Shown here piece after piece: positions 17,299 to 27,025 of a stretch of DNA of 46,964 nt (the first letter of the stretch is position 1; the number at the start of each line of letters is the position of its first letter). The position numbers and the translations under genes were made by a program. The DNA comes from CAYRWM01 sp964428055. GTDB lineage: Bacteria > Bacillota > Clostridia > Christensenellales > Christensenellaceae. The stretch is from assembly GCA_964428055.1 (NCBI GenBank), contig CAYRWM010000012.1:1-46964 (forward strand). The letters are read 5' to 3'. The notes beneath the pieces are model-generated. The model had not been told where the DNA came from. It searched no databases and saw only the letters and a program-made list of their open reading frames with translations.

Positions 17299-19713
17299 TC
17301 ATAATACATGTTCAGTTCGCGCTATGATGTCGTCCTGTGTCTTTTCTTCAAGGTCGTTGAATAACGCGCTGTATCCGGCAACACGTACGACTAAGTCTTT
17401 ATAATCATCAGGATTGCTTTTAGCAGCTTTTAGTGTTTCTGAAGAAACTATGTTAAACTGCACATGCCATCCGTCCATTGAGAAAAATGTCTTGATAAGA
17501 TCTATCATTTTATTTACACCTGCTTTTGAAGCAAGAACGGATTTTGCCAGCCTTAGGTTCAGCAAATTGCCGCCCGTTATCAGATTGTTTGGCATTTTGG
17601 ATACTGAACGCATTACGGCTGTCGGGCCGAGTTTGTCTGTTCCATGATAGGGTGAGCATCCCTCTGCAAGTGGCTCACCGCTCTTTCTCCCTTCAGGCGA
17701 TGCTCCAACTGGTAGCCCGGAAGGCACGTTTCCCGAAATCGTTGCCGTGCAAGGATAACTTAAGCAGCCTATCGGTCCTCTGCCTGTTCTGGTTGTAGGG
17801 TATTTATCTTGCTCATGCATGAATGAGAGATAGATGTTTCTAGCTATTTCATCGACGTAATCATCATCGTTACCGAATTTAGGTGCCTTATTCTGTAATA
17901 GTCTCCTGATATTTTCGCCTTCTTCACCACTGAAATCACTTAACAGAAAGTCCTTTAATTCTTTTGCTGAAATGACATTGTCCTCAAAGACCAGTTTCTT
18001 TATTGCAGCAATACTATTTGCAGTATTTGTTATCCCGGTTTCCGGACCCGTGACCATATCGTAGATGCTTCCGCCTTCTTTAGCGTTTTTCCCACGCTTT
18101 ATGCAATCTTGTACCAATCCGGAGCAAAAGGCGTCCGGCACTACTTCTTCAATGGCATAATCTATGCAGTGTTCTCCTGCTACTCTAACTTTTACAACAT
18201 AGGCCATTTGATTGTTATAGGCCTCCATTAATTCGTTAATATCCTTGAAAGTTGCAAGATCTTTCTTTTGCTTCAGTAAATACAAGCCGGTATTTGTATC
18301 CTTTCCTCCGTTTAGTGTGATATCGAGCACTTTTGCAAAATTTGTAAAACTCATACCTGCACTGCGATATCCGAATTTTCCGGGTACGATCGGCTCGATA
18401 CAGCCGACTATAGCATAATTATTCGCATCCTCCTGAGACACGCCTCGCTTTACCAATGATGGGATCATCATTTTGTCACCGTGCATGGCAGGCATGCCGA
18501 AGCCGAGCTTTATTATCTCTACACATTTATCCAGATATTCGTCAGGATTTTTTTCGTTGTATCTTGCTGATACGTTGGGCTGTGTTAATCTGGTTAAGGC
18601 TATGCTGTCGAGGCACAACATAGTAAGGTCATTTACCGCATCCTTACCGTCAGGTGTAATGCCTCCCAGCGTGAGATTCTGATAAGTCGGATTGCCGCCC
18701 GAGAAACGAGTATGTGACCACGGTCTTATCTTTACTATGCCAAATGCCTTTACCCAAAGACATGCCAATAATTCAACTGCTTGTTCAGGGGTGCAGATGT
18801 TGTTCTCTATATCATTTTTGTAATACTTCCATAGGTATTGATCAAGTCTTCCGAAGGACATAGAGTGGCCGTTGCTCTCTATCTGCGATATGAGATGCAC
18901 AAACCAAACGCTTTGTATGCCCTCATAAAAAGTTTCAGCTGGATATCTGGGAACCTTGGCGCAATTATTGGCGATTGCGATAAGTTCTTGTTTTCTTGTC
19001 TCGTCTTTTTCGTTTTCGGATAATGACATGGCAAGGCGTGAGTATCTTTCCGCATAAGAAATAACACCTTCATAAGCAATAATTATTGATTCATAAAAAA
19101 TCCGCTTGCTGTGACTGCTGGGGTCGCATAAATCCAGTTTTGATAATTCCTCCTGGGCTTCATCAATAATACCCTGACAGCCGACACTGAGGATTTTTTC
19201 GAAATCCAGCATGATGTGGCCATCGCCGGAAGTCATATTTCCGTTTGCAGAAAGCACACCGGTCCTATAAGCTTCTTTTACATATGGAGGAAGGGTGGCC
19301 TTGCATCTGTCTTCCAGTGTTTTTCCCTGCCACCATTCTGCGATGTCCAGTAATTCATTGCGTACACTTTTTGAGACATAATATCTGTCGCCCGGTCGTT
19401 CCTCTAATTTGTCTATCTCTTCAAATAACCAAGCAACACAATATTCAGGGAAAATGGATGCAGCTCTGAGGCTTGCGGCTTGACAACCTACCAAGAGCTG
19501 ATGATTCTCTATGAATATGTCCATTTTCTCCAGTATATTTTTCAATGCGTAGGCGCGACGCTTTATCATCGGTTCCGAAACATGTTCCTTGTATGCTTCT
19601 GTTAAATATCTAGCTCTTTGTACACAAACTACCTGTTTTGCTTCTATGGACTCCTTTTTAAGAGTACTGATCCTTTCAAGAGCATTAGTTGGCATATTTA
19701 GTGATTGTTTCAT
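17299..19713 (-). CDS. Glycyl radical enzyme, dehydratase/lyase-like, substrate unknown
   Basis: An oxygen-sensitive radical enzyme of 804 residues. The radical site is RVAGYSALF (Gly780) and the active-site thiyl motif is VGCIEP (Cys438, Glu440). NGHSMSFGRLDQY (His283-Ser284) and GDGHIMLDFEK (His166) line up with the substrate-binding histidines of glycerol dehydratase-type enzymes. The loop after the Cys reads PGKFGYRSAGMSF. The Asp used by diol dehydratases about 14 residues after Cys is Ala452, so glycerol or propanediol is unlikely. The loop is closer to what I recall of PflD/YbiW-type enzymes. The ATG at 19713 has AAAGGCGGG seven bases upstream and is preferred to the one at 19743. It diverges from the sugar importer genes. 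Confidence 0.88.
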   Translation of the reverse strand: MKQSLNMPTNALERISTLKKESIEAKQVVCVQRARYLTEAYKEHVSEPMIKRRAYALKNILEKMDIFIENHQLLVGCQAASLRAASIFPEYCVAWLFEEIDKLEERPGDRYYVSKSVRNELLDIAEWWQGKTLEDRCKATLPPYVKEAYRTGVLSANGNMTSGDGHIMLDFEKILSVGCQGIIDEAQEELSKLDLCDPSSHSKRIFYESIIIAYEGVISYAERYSRLAMSLSENEKDETRKQELIAIANNCAKVPRYPAETFYEGIQSVWFVHLISQIESNGHSMSFGRLDQYLWKYYKNDIENNICTPEQAVELLACLWVKAFGIVKIRPWSHTRFSGGNPTYQNLTLGGITPDGKDAVNDLTMLCLDSIALTRLTQPNVSARYNEKNPDEYLDKCVEIIKLGFGMPAMHGDKMMIPSLVKRGVSQEDANNYAIVGCIEPIVPGKFGYRSAGMSFTNFAKVLDITLNGGKDTNTGLYLLKQKKDLATFKDINELMEAYNNQMAYVVKVRVAGEHCIDYAIEEVVPDAFCSGLVQDCIKRGKNAKEGGSIYDMVTGPETGITNTANSIAAIKKLVFEDNVISAKELKDFLLSDFSGEEGENIRRLLQNKAPKFGNDDDYVDEIARNIYLSFMHEQDKYPTTRTGRGPIGCLSYPCTATISGNVPSGLPVGASPEGRKSGEPLAEGCSPYHGTDKLGPTAVMRSVSKMPNNLITGGNLLNLRLAKSVLASKAGVNKMIDLIKTFFSMDGWHVQFNIVSSETLKAAKSNPDDYKDLVVRVAGYSALFNDLEEKTQDDIIARTEHVL

Positions 19714-19743
19714 TATTAATCCCGCCTTTCTATTTATCATCAT

Positions 19744-20139
19744 TTTGCTTAAATTGTTTTATATTGCTGGCCATAAAGTGCAATTGGCACTTTTATGAAC
19801 CATTTTAGACCTTGCTAATAAATATGATAATTGGAATAAAAATATATGTCAAGACAAAAGTATATATATTTTACAAATGTCCAAATATGAAAAAATCTTA
19901 TTATTAGCGTATAAAATTTTATTTTCAAAAAAATGTTGACATTTACAAATGAATAATATAATGTTGAATTGTACAAATCAATAATCAGAATCAACGTGAA
20001 TAAAAATTGTAAAAATAATAAACAAATTGTGAGGTATTGTGAACCTTTTTGCAGATCTGAAGGGTTTTGAACAGATTTAATCAGCTGTTGCAAAGCATGT
20101 AATCGCTGAATTAATTATAAAAAAGAAGGAGAATAAGAG
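19744..20139. promoter_or_regulatory. AT-rich divergent control region
   Basis: This 396-base spacer lies between the glycyl radical operon and the importer operon. It contains an inverted repeat, CATAAAGTGC (19772-19781) and GCACTTTTATG (19787-19797). It also has TTGACA (19936-19941) with TATAAT (19957-19962) at a short 15-base spacing facing the importer. Three ACAAAT-containing motifs lie at 19869-19880, 19941-19951 and 19969-19979. It probably holds operators for the SorC regulators. A good AAGGAG site at its right end serves the binding-protein gene. Confidence 0.55.
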
Positions 20140-21357
20140 ATGAAAAAAACAGTTTTATTGGTTGTGGCATTGTTGCTCGTTGCAGCGCTGCTTATCTCAT
20201 GCACAAATAATGACACTGCAACTGAAGCAGAGGCAACAACAGAGACGGCAGAAACGTCAGAAGAGGTTGCTGCCGATTCTTCAGAAAATGGAGCATCTGA
20301 AACAGCCGCTGATACTACAGGTTCAGATATACCTGATGGTGTTGTCGGCAAGAAGATAGCAGTTATCATTAACCTAACAGCTGGCGACTGGACGCAGCAG
20401 TTCTTCTCAGGAGCAACTGCAGAAGCTGAAGCGTTAGGGATGGACATCGACGTCATGGTTTCCAATGGTGACGATGCTAAGAATCAGGAATTGTTCGCTC
20501 AGGCTACACAGCAGGGTTATGATGGCATTATGGTTTCTCATGCCATGCTGTCTTACTGTTACGATATGGTAAAGCCCGCAGTTGATAAGGGGATACAGGT
20601 CATAACTATATTTGGTATGCCCTATGAAGGAGCTGATGAAACAAACTCGAGACTCGAAGGTGTAACAAATGTCAGCCAGGACGATTTTGCGCTTGCCCAG
20701 CAGTCTTTGGACAGCATGATCGAAACTGTAGGCACAAAGCCGGTAAAAGTATTAAAAACATTTATGGGTCCTGGTTTCCCGACTATAGATGCTCGTGATG
20801 TTATATATAAGCAGTACGAAGAACAGGGACTTATAGAGACAGTCGAGGTTCTGGGCGTAACTGATTTAACAAATGTTCGTGGCGATATAACAAATAAGCT
20901 TTCAGCTCTTCTGCCTAAGTATCCGGCTGATAGCGGTCAGGTTGATGCAATCTGGGGTTGCTATGATGAACTTGCAAAGGGTGCTTTGCAGGCGCTGAAT
21001 GACGCAAAGCGTACTGATATAAAACTGTTCTCAATTGATATCAGTGATGATGACATCAATCTGATGCTTGAGAATCCTGATGTCTGGATTTCAACATCTG
21101 CTTGCGATGTTCCTCAGTTTGCAACTGCTTGCGTAGATATAATGGCACTGAAATTAGCAGGTGATCCTGATGTTCCGGTTAATATGGATGAAACTTATGA
21201 CTATGTCTACCCGGCATATCCTGTAAACACCGCAGATCTCAAAGAAGGAACGAACATGGAGAATTTGGCTGAGATAGTTGATGGATGGGCTGCAGATGAA
21301 CTAATAAGCGATCTTAACAGACCTTGGATGGATACTCTCCGTTCACAGAATAAGTAA
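20140..21357 (+). CDS. Sugar-type ABC transporter substrate-binding lipoprotein
   Basis: 405 residues. The signal peptide ends in ALLISC, giving a lipidated Cys21. A low-complexity Thr/Glu/Ala linker (about 22-60) leads into a type I periplasmic binding fold, starting GKKIAVIINLTAGDW and resembling RbsB-group proteins. The ATPase and permease genes follow, so it delivers a small sugar or polyol-like ligand. The first binding-strand residues do not match ribose-binding protein closely enough to name the ligand. A long hairpin follows the gene and could raise its mRNA level over the downstream genes. Confidence 0.88.
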   Translation: MKKTVLLVVALLLVAALLISCTNNDTATEAEATTETAETSEEVAADSSENGASETAADTTGSDIPDGVVGKKIAVIINLTAGDWTQQFFSGATAEAEALGMDIDVMVSNGDDAKNQELFAQATQQGYDGIMVSHAMLSYCYDMVKPAVDKGIQVITIFGMPYEGADETNSRLEGVTNVSQDDFALAQQSLDSMIETVGTKPVKVLKTFMGPGFPTIDARDVIYKQYEEQGLIETVEVLGVTDLTNVRGDITNKLSALLPKYPADSGQVDAIWGCYDELAKGALQALNDAKRTDIKLFSIDISDDDINLMLENPDVWISTSACDVPQFATACVDIMALKLAGDPDVPVNMDETYDYVYPAYPVNTADLKEGTNMENLAEIVDGWAADELISDLNRPWMDTLRSQNK

Positions 21358-21371
21358 AAAAATTAGTATCA

Positions 21372-21409
21372 ACCTTTAGACGCGAACTATATAGTCCGCG
21401 TCTAAAGGT
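21372..21409 (+). other. Long intercistronic stem-loop
   Basis: A nearly perfect palindrome with two arms of 19 bases and one mismatch: ACCTTTAGACGCG at the left and CGCGTCTAAAGGT at the right, centred at 21390/21391. There is no T-run after it. Such hairpins between binding-protein and ATPase genes usually protect or attenuate the message so that the binding protein is made in excess. Confidence 0.75.
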
Positions 21410-21463
21410 AAAATGCTCTAGATCAAGGGTTTTGACTATTATAGCAAAGCGAGGATCGGTTAA

Positions 21464-22984
21464 TTGGATAATAATAAAACATTATTGCAAATGCGTGATA
21501 TTTCAATTGAGTTTCCGGGTGTTAAAGCATTAAACAAGGTTAACTTGGACTTGTCATCTGGTGAGATTCATGCTTTGGTCGGCGCTAATGGCGCAGGAAA
21601 GTCCACTTTGATGAAAGTCCTTGCAGGGGTGAATACGCATTATACCGGTGAGATTTATATAGACGGTGAACCTGTCAGAATCAGTTCTCCAAAAATTGCA
21701 AAGCAATTAGGTATACAAATAGTTTTTCAGGAAGTTGATACTGCTTTGATACCATACCTTTCTGTTGCTGAGAATGTCATGTTTAACAGCATTATAAACA
21801 GTATGGGCAAAAAGCAGCTGGTTAATTGGAAAAAAATCAGATCAACGGCTGCCGAACAGTTAAAGCGTTTCAATATAGATATAAACGTTAACAAATTGGT
21901 ATCAGAACTCTCACTTGCAGAAAAGCAAATGGTACTCATAACGCGTTGTGTTGTTGAGAAATGCCGCTTTTTGATTCTGGATGAACCGACGGCGCCCCTT
22001 TCAAATACTGAGACTCAGGAACTCTTCCGTGTTGTGCGCGACTTAGCAGAGCAAAACAATGTCGGCATCGTATTCATATCACATAGGCTTAACGAATTAT
22101 ATGAAATCTGTGAGAAGATATCTATCATGCGTGATGGTGAAAATGTAAAAGATCTTCCTTTAACGAGTGAGTTATCACAGAATGCCATAGTTGAATATAT
22201 GCTCGGCAGAAAATTCGATGATGAATATCCTAAAAAGGAACTTGAAATAGGAGATGTACTACTGCAAGTTGAGGATCTTACGGAGAAGGAAAATAAGGTT
22301 CGAAATATCTCAATGTATGTCCGAAAAGGAGAAATTGTAGGAGTTGTCGGACTTGTAGGTGCAGGCAAAACAGAACTTTGCAAAACGCTTTTTGGTGCAT
22401 TAAAAACAAAGAGCGGGAAAATTGCACTTAATAATCGCAAACTAAAAGTGAAAAGTCCTACATCAGCTGTTAAGCAGGGCTTTGCCCTTGTACCTGAAGA
22501 ACGCCGAAAAGAGGGCGTTCTGGTACACGAGCCGGTATACTCAAACATAAGCATTGCGGCACTAAATAAATATACCGGGGCTTTTAATGTTGTTAATAAA
22601 GCCAAGGAAAAGTCGGATGCAAAGAAAATGATTAGTGATTTGGGTATAAAAACGCCAAGTGAGAATCAAAAAGTAGCACTTTTGTCTGGCGGTAACCAGC
22701 AAAAAGTCGCTGTCGGCAAATGGCTTAACTCAGATTCCGAACTGTATATTTTTGATGAACCTACCAAAGGTGTGGATGTTGGTGCGAAAAGAGATATCTT
22801 TACGCTCATTGAACGCGTTGCTTCAGAAGGTAAAGGCGTGATTTATGCATCCTGCGAGTTTCAGGAGATTTTAGCGATTGCAGACCGCTGTTATGTAATG
22901 TATGACGGCGAACTGGTCAAGGAACTTAAAGTCAATGAAACTGATGAAAAAGAACTGTTGTATTATTCTACAGGGGGGCGCTAA
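21464..22984 (+). CDS. Sugar ABC transporter ATP-binding protein (RbsA/MglA type)
   Basis: 506 residues with two fused nucleotide-binding domains. The first has Walker A GANGAGKST, a degenerate signature LSLAEKQM and Walker B FLILDEPTAP. The second has GLVGAGKTE, an intact LSGGNQQKVAVGKWL and IFDEPTKGVD. This double-domain layout is specific for the CUT2 sugar family. The reading frame starts at TTG (21464) with GAGG nine bases before it; the next in-frame ATG (about 21491) is inside the conserved start and is less likely. The stop lies two bases before the permease ATG. Confidence 0.92.
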   Translation: MDNNKTLLQMRDISIEFPGVKALNKVNLDLSSGEIHALVGANGAGKSTLMKVLAGVNTHYTGEIYIDGEPVRISSPKIAKQLGIQIVFQEVDTALIPYLSVAENVMFNSIINSMGKKQLVNWKKIRSTAAEQLKRFNIDINVNKLVSELSLAEKQMVLITRCVVEKCRFLILDEPTAPLSNTETQELFRVVRDLAEQNNVGIVFISHRLNELYEICEKISIMRDGENVKDLPLTSELSQNAIVEYMLGRKFDDEYPKKELEIGDVLLQVEDLTEKENKVRNISMYVRKGEIVGVVGLVGAGKTELCKTLFGALKTKSGKIALNNRKLKVKSPTSAVKQGFALVPEERRKEGVLVHEPVYSNISIAALNKYTGAFNVVNKAKEKSDAKKMISDLGIKTPSENQKVALLSGGNQQKVAVGKWLNSDSELYIFDEPTKGVDVGAKRDIFTLIERVASEGKGVIYASCEFQEILAIADRCYVMYDGELVKELKVNETDEKELLYYSTGGR

Positions 22985-22986
22985 TA

Positions 22987-24003
22987 ATGAATCCAAATGA
23001 AGCCAAACTCAAAAGAAATTCAAAAATGATGGGTTCCGGTTTTGTGACAAAATGGGGCACAATACTGGCCATAATCATCGTATTTTTGCTTTTTACTTTT
23101 GCAAATTGGGATGCCGATAACAGCAGAAGTTTATTCTTGACAAGTGAAAATATGATAACCGTACTAAGGAGCATCTCTATAATTACGGTAATAGCGATCG
23201 GACTTACGTTCTCGCTTTCCGTTAACGGCATGGATTTGTCTATAGGAGCAACAGCTAATTTTGCTGATGCCTTTATAATGACAATGTTTGTCTGGTATGA
23301 GATGTCTTTGGGAGTATCAATTATCCTCACGATATTGATTTGTATGAGTGTTGCTGCAATCAATTGCCTTTTGATAGTAAAACTGAAGGTGCCGGATATG
23401 ATTGCCTCCTTGTCGCTTATGTTTATGTTCCAGGGGGTTGCCTTGACTTATACTGGTGGTAGCGCAATCACCCAAAGCATGGTGCGGCCAGACGGAGTAC
23501 AGTCAACAGGTGTTATCCCTGAAGCTTTTAGCCAAATGGGTATGGAGCCTGTGCTTTTGATAATAATGGCTGCTGTAGTGGCATTTGCATTTTTCTTCTT
23601 GACATATACAAAGCATGGCAGATATATGTATGCTGTCGGTGGTAACCCGGAAGCTGCTAGATTATCAGGTATCTCTGTTAGCAAGTATCGTTGTATCGCA
23701 TATTTCATGTCAGCGGGTTTTGCGGCACTCGGCGGAATACTCTTGGCTGCAAGAGTAGGAACAGCTCAGGTTAATCAGGGCGGATCCTATCTTATGCCTG
23801 CAGTAGCGGCAGCGTTTATAGGCTTTTCAATAGGTGGTGCCGGTAAGGCAAATGCAATTGGTACGCTTGCAGGAGCGTTTCTTGTGGGTATGCTTGAAAA
23901 CGGTTTGATTATGATGTCTGTTCCATACTATTCAATGGATATAATCAAGGGCGCTGTTTTGGCTGTTGCACTTGCAATGACATACGCTAGTCGTCGTGAT
24001 TAA
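22987..24003 (+). CDS. Sugar ABC transporter permease (RbsC type)
   Basis: 338 residues with about nine or ten membrane helices. The family features are NGMDLSIGATANFADAF near 75-92 and GGNPEAARLSGISV (about 218-231), the cytoplasmic coupling loop of CUT2 permeases. Only one permease gene is present, so it probably forms a homodimer. It is tightly coupled to the ATPase gene. Confidence 0.92.
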   Translation: MNPNEAKLKRNSKMMGSGFVTKWGTILAIIIVFLLFTFANWDADNSRSLFLTSENMITVLRSISIITVIAIGLTFSLSVNGMDLSIGATANFADAFIMTMFVWYEMSLGVSIILTILICMSVAAINCLLIVKLKVPDMIASLSLMFMFQGVALTYTGGSAITQSMVRPDGVQSTGVIPEAFSQMGMEPVLLIIMAAVVAFAFFFLTYTKHGRYMYAVGGNPEAARLSGISVSKYRCIAYFMSAGFAALGGILLAARVGTAQVNQGGSYLMPAVAAAFIGFSIGGAGKANAIGTLAGAFLVGMLENGLIMMSVPYYSMDIIKGAVLAVALAMTYASRRD

Positions 24004-24100
24004 ATATTTCGGGATTAATTGAGCAGGATCAGAAATGTCCGAACTTTATATAGTAATATAGAGGCAGACATTACTAATGAACGGTGAAAGGGAATAGAGA

Positions 24101-25033
24101 ATGATTACAGCAATCGGAAGCAGTAATATTGATTATGTAACCTATAATAAAAAGCTACCTGTACCAGGCGAAACAGTGTATGGCGATTCAGTTAAAATAA
24201 CTGCCGGAGGTAAGGGCGCAAATCAGATAGCCGCAGCCAGTAGGTTGGGAGCGAAAACAAAGTTCTTGACTAAGATAGGTGATGATAACAATTCGAGCTT
24301 GCTGACAGAAGCCCTTGAATGGGCAGGGGTTGATCTCAGTAGGATTGGGATTGAAAAAGGTGTTATTTGCGGTACTGCTTTTATTGCTGTTGATGAGAAG
24401 GCACAGAATTTTATCACCATAATTAAGGGAGCTAATGAGTATATTACTCCTGATTATATTGACAAGAATAAAGATGTTATTCTGGATTCCAAGATATGCA
24501 TGGCTGAGTTCGGTGCACCTATTGACAGCGTAATGTATGGAATCAGCCTCGCAAAAACCAATAATATCACAACAATTGTCAACCCTGCACCAGTCGTTCA
24601 TTTTGATGAGTCATTCTATAAAGATATAGACATTATCGTATTAAACGAGATCGAATCGGCGGAATTATCCGACCTGAACACGAGTACAGATGAGGGTGTA
24701 ATAAAAAGTGCAACTTTCTTTCATGAAAAAGGTGTAAGGAATGTTGTGATTACGTTAGGCAGCAAGGGTTCTTTTGTTTCTGACGGCGTGAGGAGTTGTT
24801 TTGTTCCCAGTTATAAAGTTGATCCAGTAGATACAACAGGTGCCGGTGATTCCTTTATCGGAGGGCTTGCATATGCCCTATGGAAAGATATGGACTTGTT
24901 TGAGGCAGCTAATTTTGCTACGGCGGTTGCATCGATAAGCATTACTAAAAGCGGTTCGATGATATCAATGCCAAGTTATGATGAAACAATAAAGTTTATT
25001 GATAAAAATACAATACAAACCGATAAAACCTGA
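24101..25033 (+). CDS. PfkB/ribokinase-family sugar kinase
   Basis: 310 residues. The N-terminal substrate-binding motif is AGGKGANQIAAASRLG (about 32-47). The C-terminal signature DTTGAGDSFIGGLAYAL (about 245) carries the catalytic Asp of GAGD. It phosphorylates a hydroxymethyl group with ATP. Next to an RbsABC-like importer, its substrate is presumably the imported compound or its product. It resembles ribokinase more than fructokinase, but the exact sugar is not fixed by the motifs. Confidence 0.88.
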   Translation: MITAIGSSNIDYVTYNKKLPVPGETVYGDSVKITAGGKGANQIAAASRLGAKTKFLTKIGDDNNSSLLTEALEWAGVDLSRIGIEKGVICGTAFIAVDEKAQNFITIIKGANEYITPDYIDKNKDVILDSKICMAEFGAPIDSVMYGISLAKTNNITTIVNPAPVVHFDESFYKDIDIIVLNEIESAELSDLNTSTDEGVIKSATFFHEKGVRNVVITLGSKGSFVSDGVRSCFVPSYKVDPVDTTGAGDSFIGGLAYALWKDMDLFEAANFATAVASISITKSGSMISMPSYDETIKFIDKNTIQTDKT

Positions 25034-25151
25034 AAGTTTTATACGATTTGTTTTATGACTGCAACAGGTTTATCACAGTAAATGATGATAATTAGGATTA
25101 ATTATATTAAAGAATAAGAGGAAACTATTTAACGAAAACAGGAGGTTTGCT

Positions 25152-26246
25152 ATGAAAACTAATCAAGAACGGAAACCGGATTTCAACAGGCTGAGAAAAG
25201 TATTACTAAGGGAAGGAATGCCTGATGTTGTTCCTTTTTATGATCTTTTTGCGGACGAGGTCGTAATATCGAGTTTCACTGGGAAGGATATTAATTACCA
25301 CTCATTAATAGAGTTCTATTATAAACTCGGCTATGATTATTGTCCTGTATGGATAGATATGGAATATGGTGAAAACAGAGTCTTGGCTGATGATACTGCT
25401 GAAGTATCAAAAGGACAAAGGATTTATGCTGATGAGAATCACGGAATAATTGAAAACAGGGATGACTATAACAAGTATGTTTGGCCCGATCCTGAAAACT
25501 GGCATTTCAGACTCACTCCCGAAGGGACTGGCATGGATTCAGGTTCCTATTCTTCGGAACTTGTTGATAAGGTCGGAGATGAACTGCCGGAAGGCATGAA
25601 ACTCATAATAAGCCTTAAGGGAATATTTGAAAGCGTAACATATTTATTTAGCTTGGTTCCTATGTGCTTTGCAATTTACGATGATCCTCAGCTTATTGCA
25701 GATGTCAGTGAGAATGTTGGCAAAAGGCATTGCGAAATGATTAGACTCTGCTTGGAAAAATGCAATAGGGATAATATTGGCGCTGTGGCGCTCTGTGAAG
25801 ATATGGGATATGCTCAGGGCACGTTCCTTCCTCCGGAATTAATGAGACAATATGCATTCCCATGGATGAAAAAGTTTGTTGATATCGTTCATTCCTATGA
25901 TATTCCGCTTCTCATGCACGCATGTGGCAATCTTACGGAGGTAATGGATGACTTGATTGACTATGTAGGGATTGATGCAAAACAGTCCTACGAGGATAAG
26001 ATCATGCCCGTGACAGAAATCAAAAAAAGGTGGGGCGATCGTATAGCCGTACTCGGTGGTATTGACATTGATTTCCTTTGCCAGGCAACTGAGGATCAGG
26101 TAAGAGAACACACCAGGAATGTTTTGAAGATATGTATGGAAGGCGGCGGATATGCACTGGGGACAGGAAACACAATACCCAACTATGTGCCGTTTAACAA
26201 CTATCTTGCAATGTTGGACGAGGGAAGAAAATTTCAGATAGGCTAA
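25152..26246 (+). CDS. UroD/MtaA-superfamily protein, possible substrate methyltransferase
   Basis: 364 residues with the TIM-barrel pattern of the uroporphyrinogen decarboxylase superfamily, which includes corrinoid methyltransferases. LMHACGNLTEVMDD carries the H256-x-C258 zinc pair of the MtaA/CmuA branch. The third Cys expected about 78 residues later is missing: the region reads ALGTGNTIPNYVP. True UroD would not sit in such an operon and no other haem genes are near. It may be the enzyme that takes a methyl group off the substrate or that binds the substrate without zinc. It has an AGGAGG ribosome site and lies downstream of the kinase. Codon use is AT-rich like its island neighbours. 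Confidence 0.7.
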   Translation: MKTNQERKPDFNRLRKVLLREGMPDVVPFYDLFADEVVISSFTGKDINYHSLIEFYYKLGYDYCPVWIDMEYGENRVLADDTAEVSKGQRIYADENHGIIENRDDYNKYVWPDPENWHFRLTPEGTGMDSGSYSSELVDKVGDELPEGMKLIISLKGIFESVTYLFSLVPMCFAIYDDPQLIADVSENVGKRHCEMIRLCLEKCNRDNIGAVALCEDMGYAQGTFLPPELMRQYAFPWMKKFVDIVHSYDIPLLMHACGNLTEVMDDLIDYVGIDAKQSYEDKIMPVTEIKKRWGDRIAVLGGIDIDFLCQATEDQVREHTRNVLKICMEGGGYALGTGNTIPNYVPFNNYLAMLDEGRKFQIG

Positions 26247-26359
26247 GTTAGATAAGCCGTATGATTCAAAGGACTAAAGATGTGGTTTTGTTTATATGTC
26301 AAGTATCGTACGGACTATAGATAAGAATCTTAAAGCGGGGACGAAGTTCCTACAGGTTA

Positions 26360-27025
26360 ATGAAAGAGTGTTTTGGTATGACAGAAGTTAGTGCATCATT
26401 TTTATCAGCAGATTTTCTTGAATTGAAGAAGGAGATAAAGCGCTGTGAATCGGCCGGATGCAGGTACATCCATATAGATGTTATGGATGGTAATTATGTA
26501 GATAATCTGGCAATTGGAGTCTGTGTAACAAAATGTATCTCTAAAGGAACTAGTCTTCGCTTAGATGCACATATGGCGGTCCTGAACCCAATGGGACTTG
26601 TTGATGCATTTGCTGATGCTGGAATAGATACCTATATGTTCCATCCGGAAACGTGTTATCACCATTATCGTTTAATTGATAGAATCAGAAAAAGCGGTAT
26701 GAAGGTTGGAGTTGTTTTAACTCCAACGAGTCCTATAAGTATTATTAAACATTTTATTAAAGAAATAGATGTTATCGACCAGCTGGCGGTTGATGTAGGG
26801 TTTCCCCATCAAGTGTTCAGAAGCGAAGTTTATAATAAACTGCGCGAGTTAAAGAAAATAAAGCTTGAGAACGGATACAATTATGAGATTCAGGTAGATG
26901 GCGGTATAAATGATGATACAGCTAAACTCGCAATTGATGCAGGTGCAGAAACACTTATTGTTGGTTCTTGGTTGTTTGAAAACCAAGATATGGGAAAATT
27001 TGTAAATATGGTTAAGTCTTATTAA
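26360..27025 (+). CDS. Ribulose-phosphate 3-epimerase family enzyme
   Basis: About 221 residues (or 215 if the ATG at 26378 is used; neither has a clear ribosome site). The metal and catalytic residues of the family are present: SADF, HIDVMDGNYVDN, DAHM, and VDGGIN, plus GSWLFE at the phosphate-binding end. The family interconverts ketose phosphates at C3, for example ribulose-5-P/xylulose-5-P or allulose-6-P/fructose-6-P. Because it follows a sugar kinase it probably epimerises a phosphorylated product of the island rather than serving the general pentose pathway, but it could do both. Confidence 0.82.
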   Translation: MKECFGMTEVSASFLSADFLELKKEIKRCESAGCRYIHIDVMDGNYVDNLAIGVCVTKCISKGTSLRLDAHMAVLNPMGLVDAFADAGIDTYMFHPETCYHHYRLIDRIRKSGMKVGVVLTPTSPISIIKHFIKEIDVIDQLAVDVGFPHQVFRSEVYNKLRELKKIKLENGYNYEIQVDGGINDDTAKLAIDAGAETLIVGSWLFENQDMGKFVNMVKSY

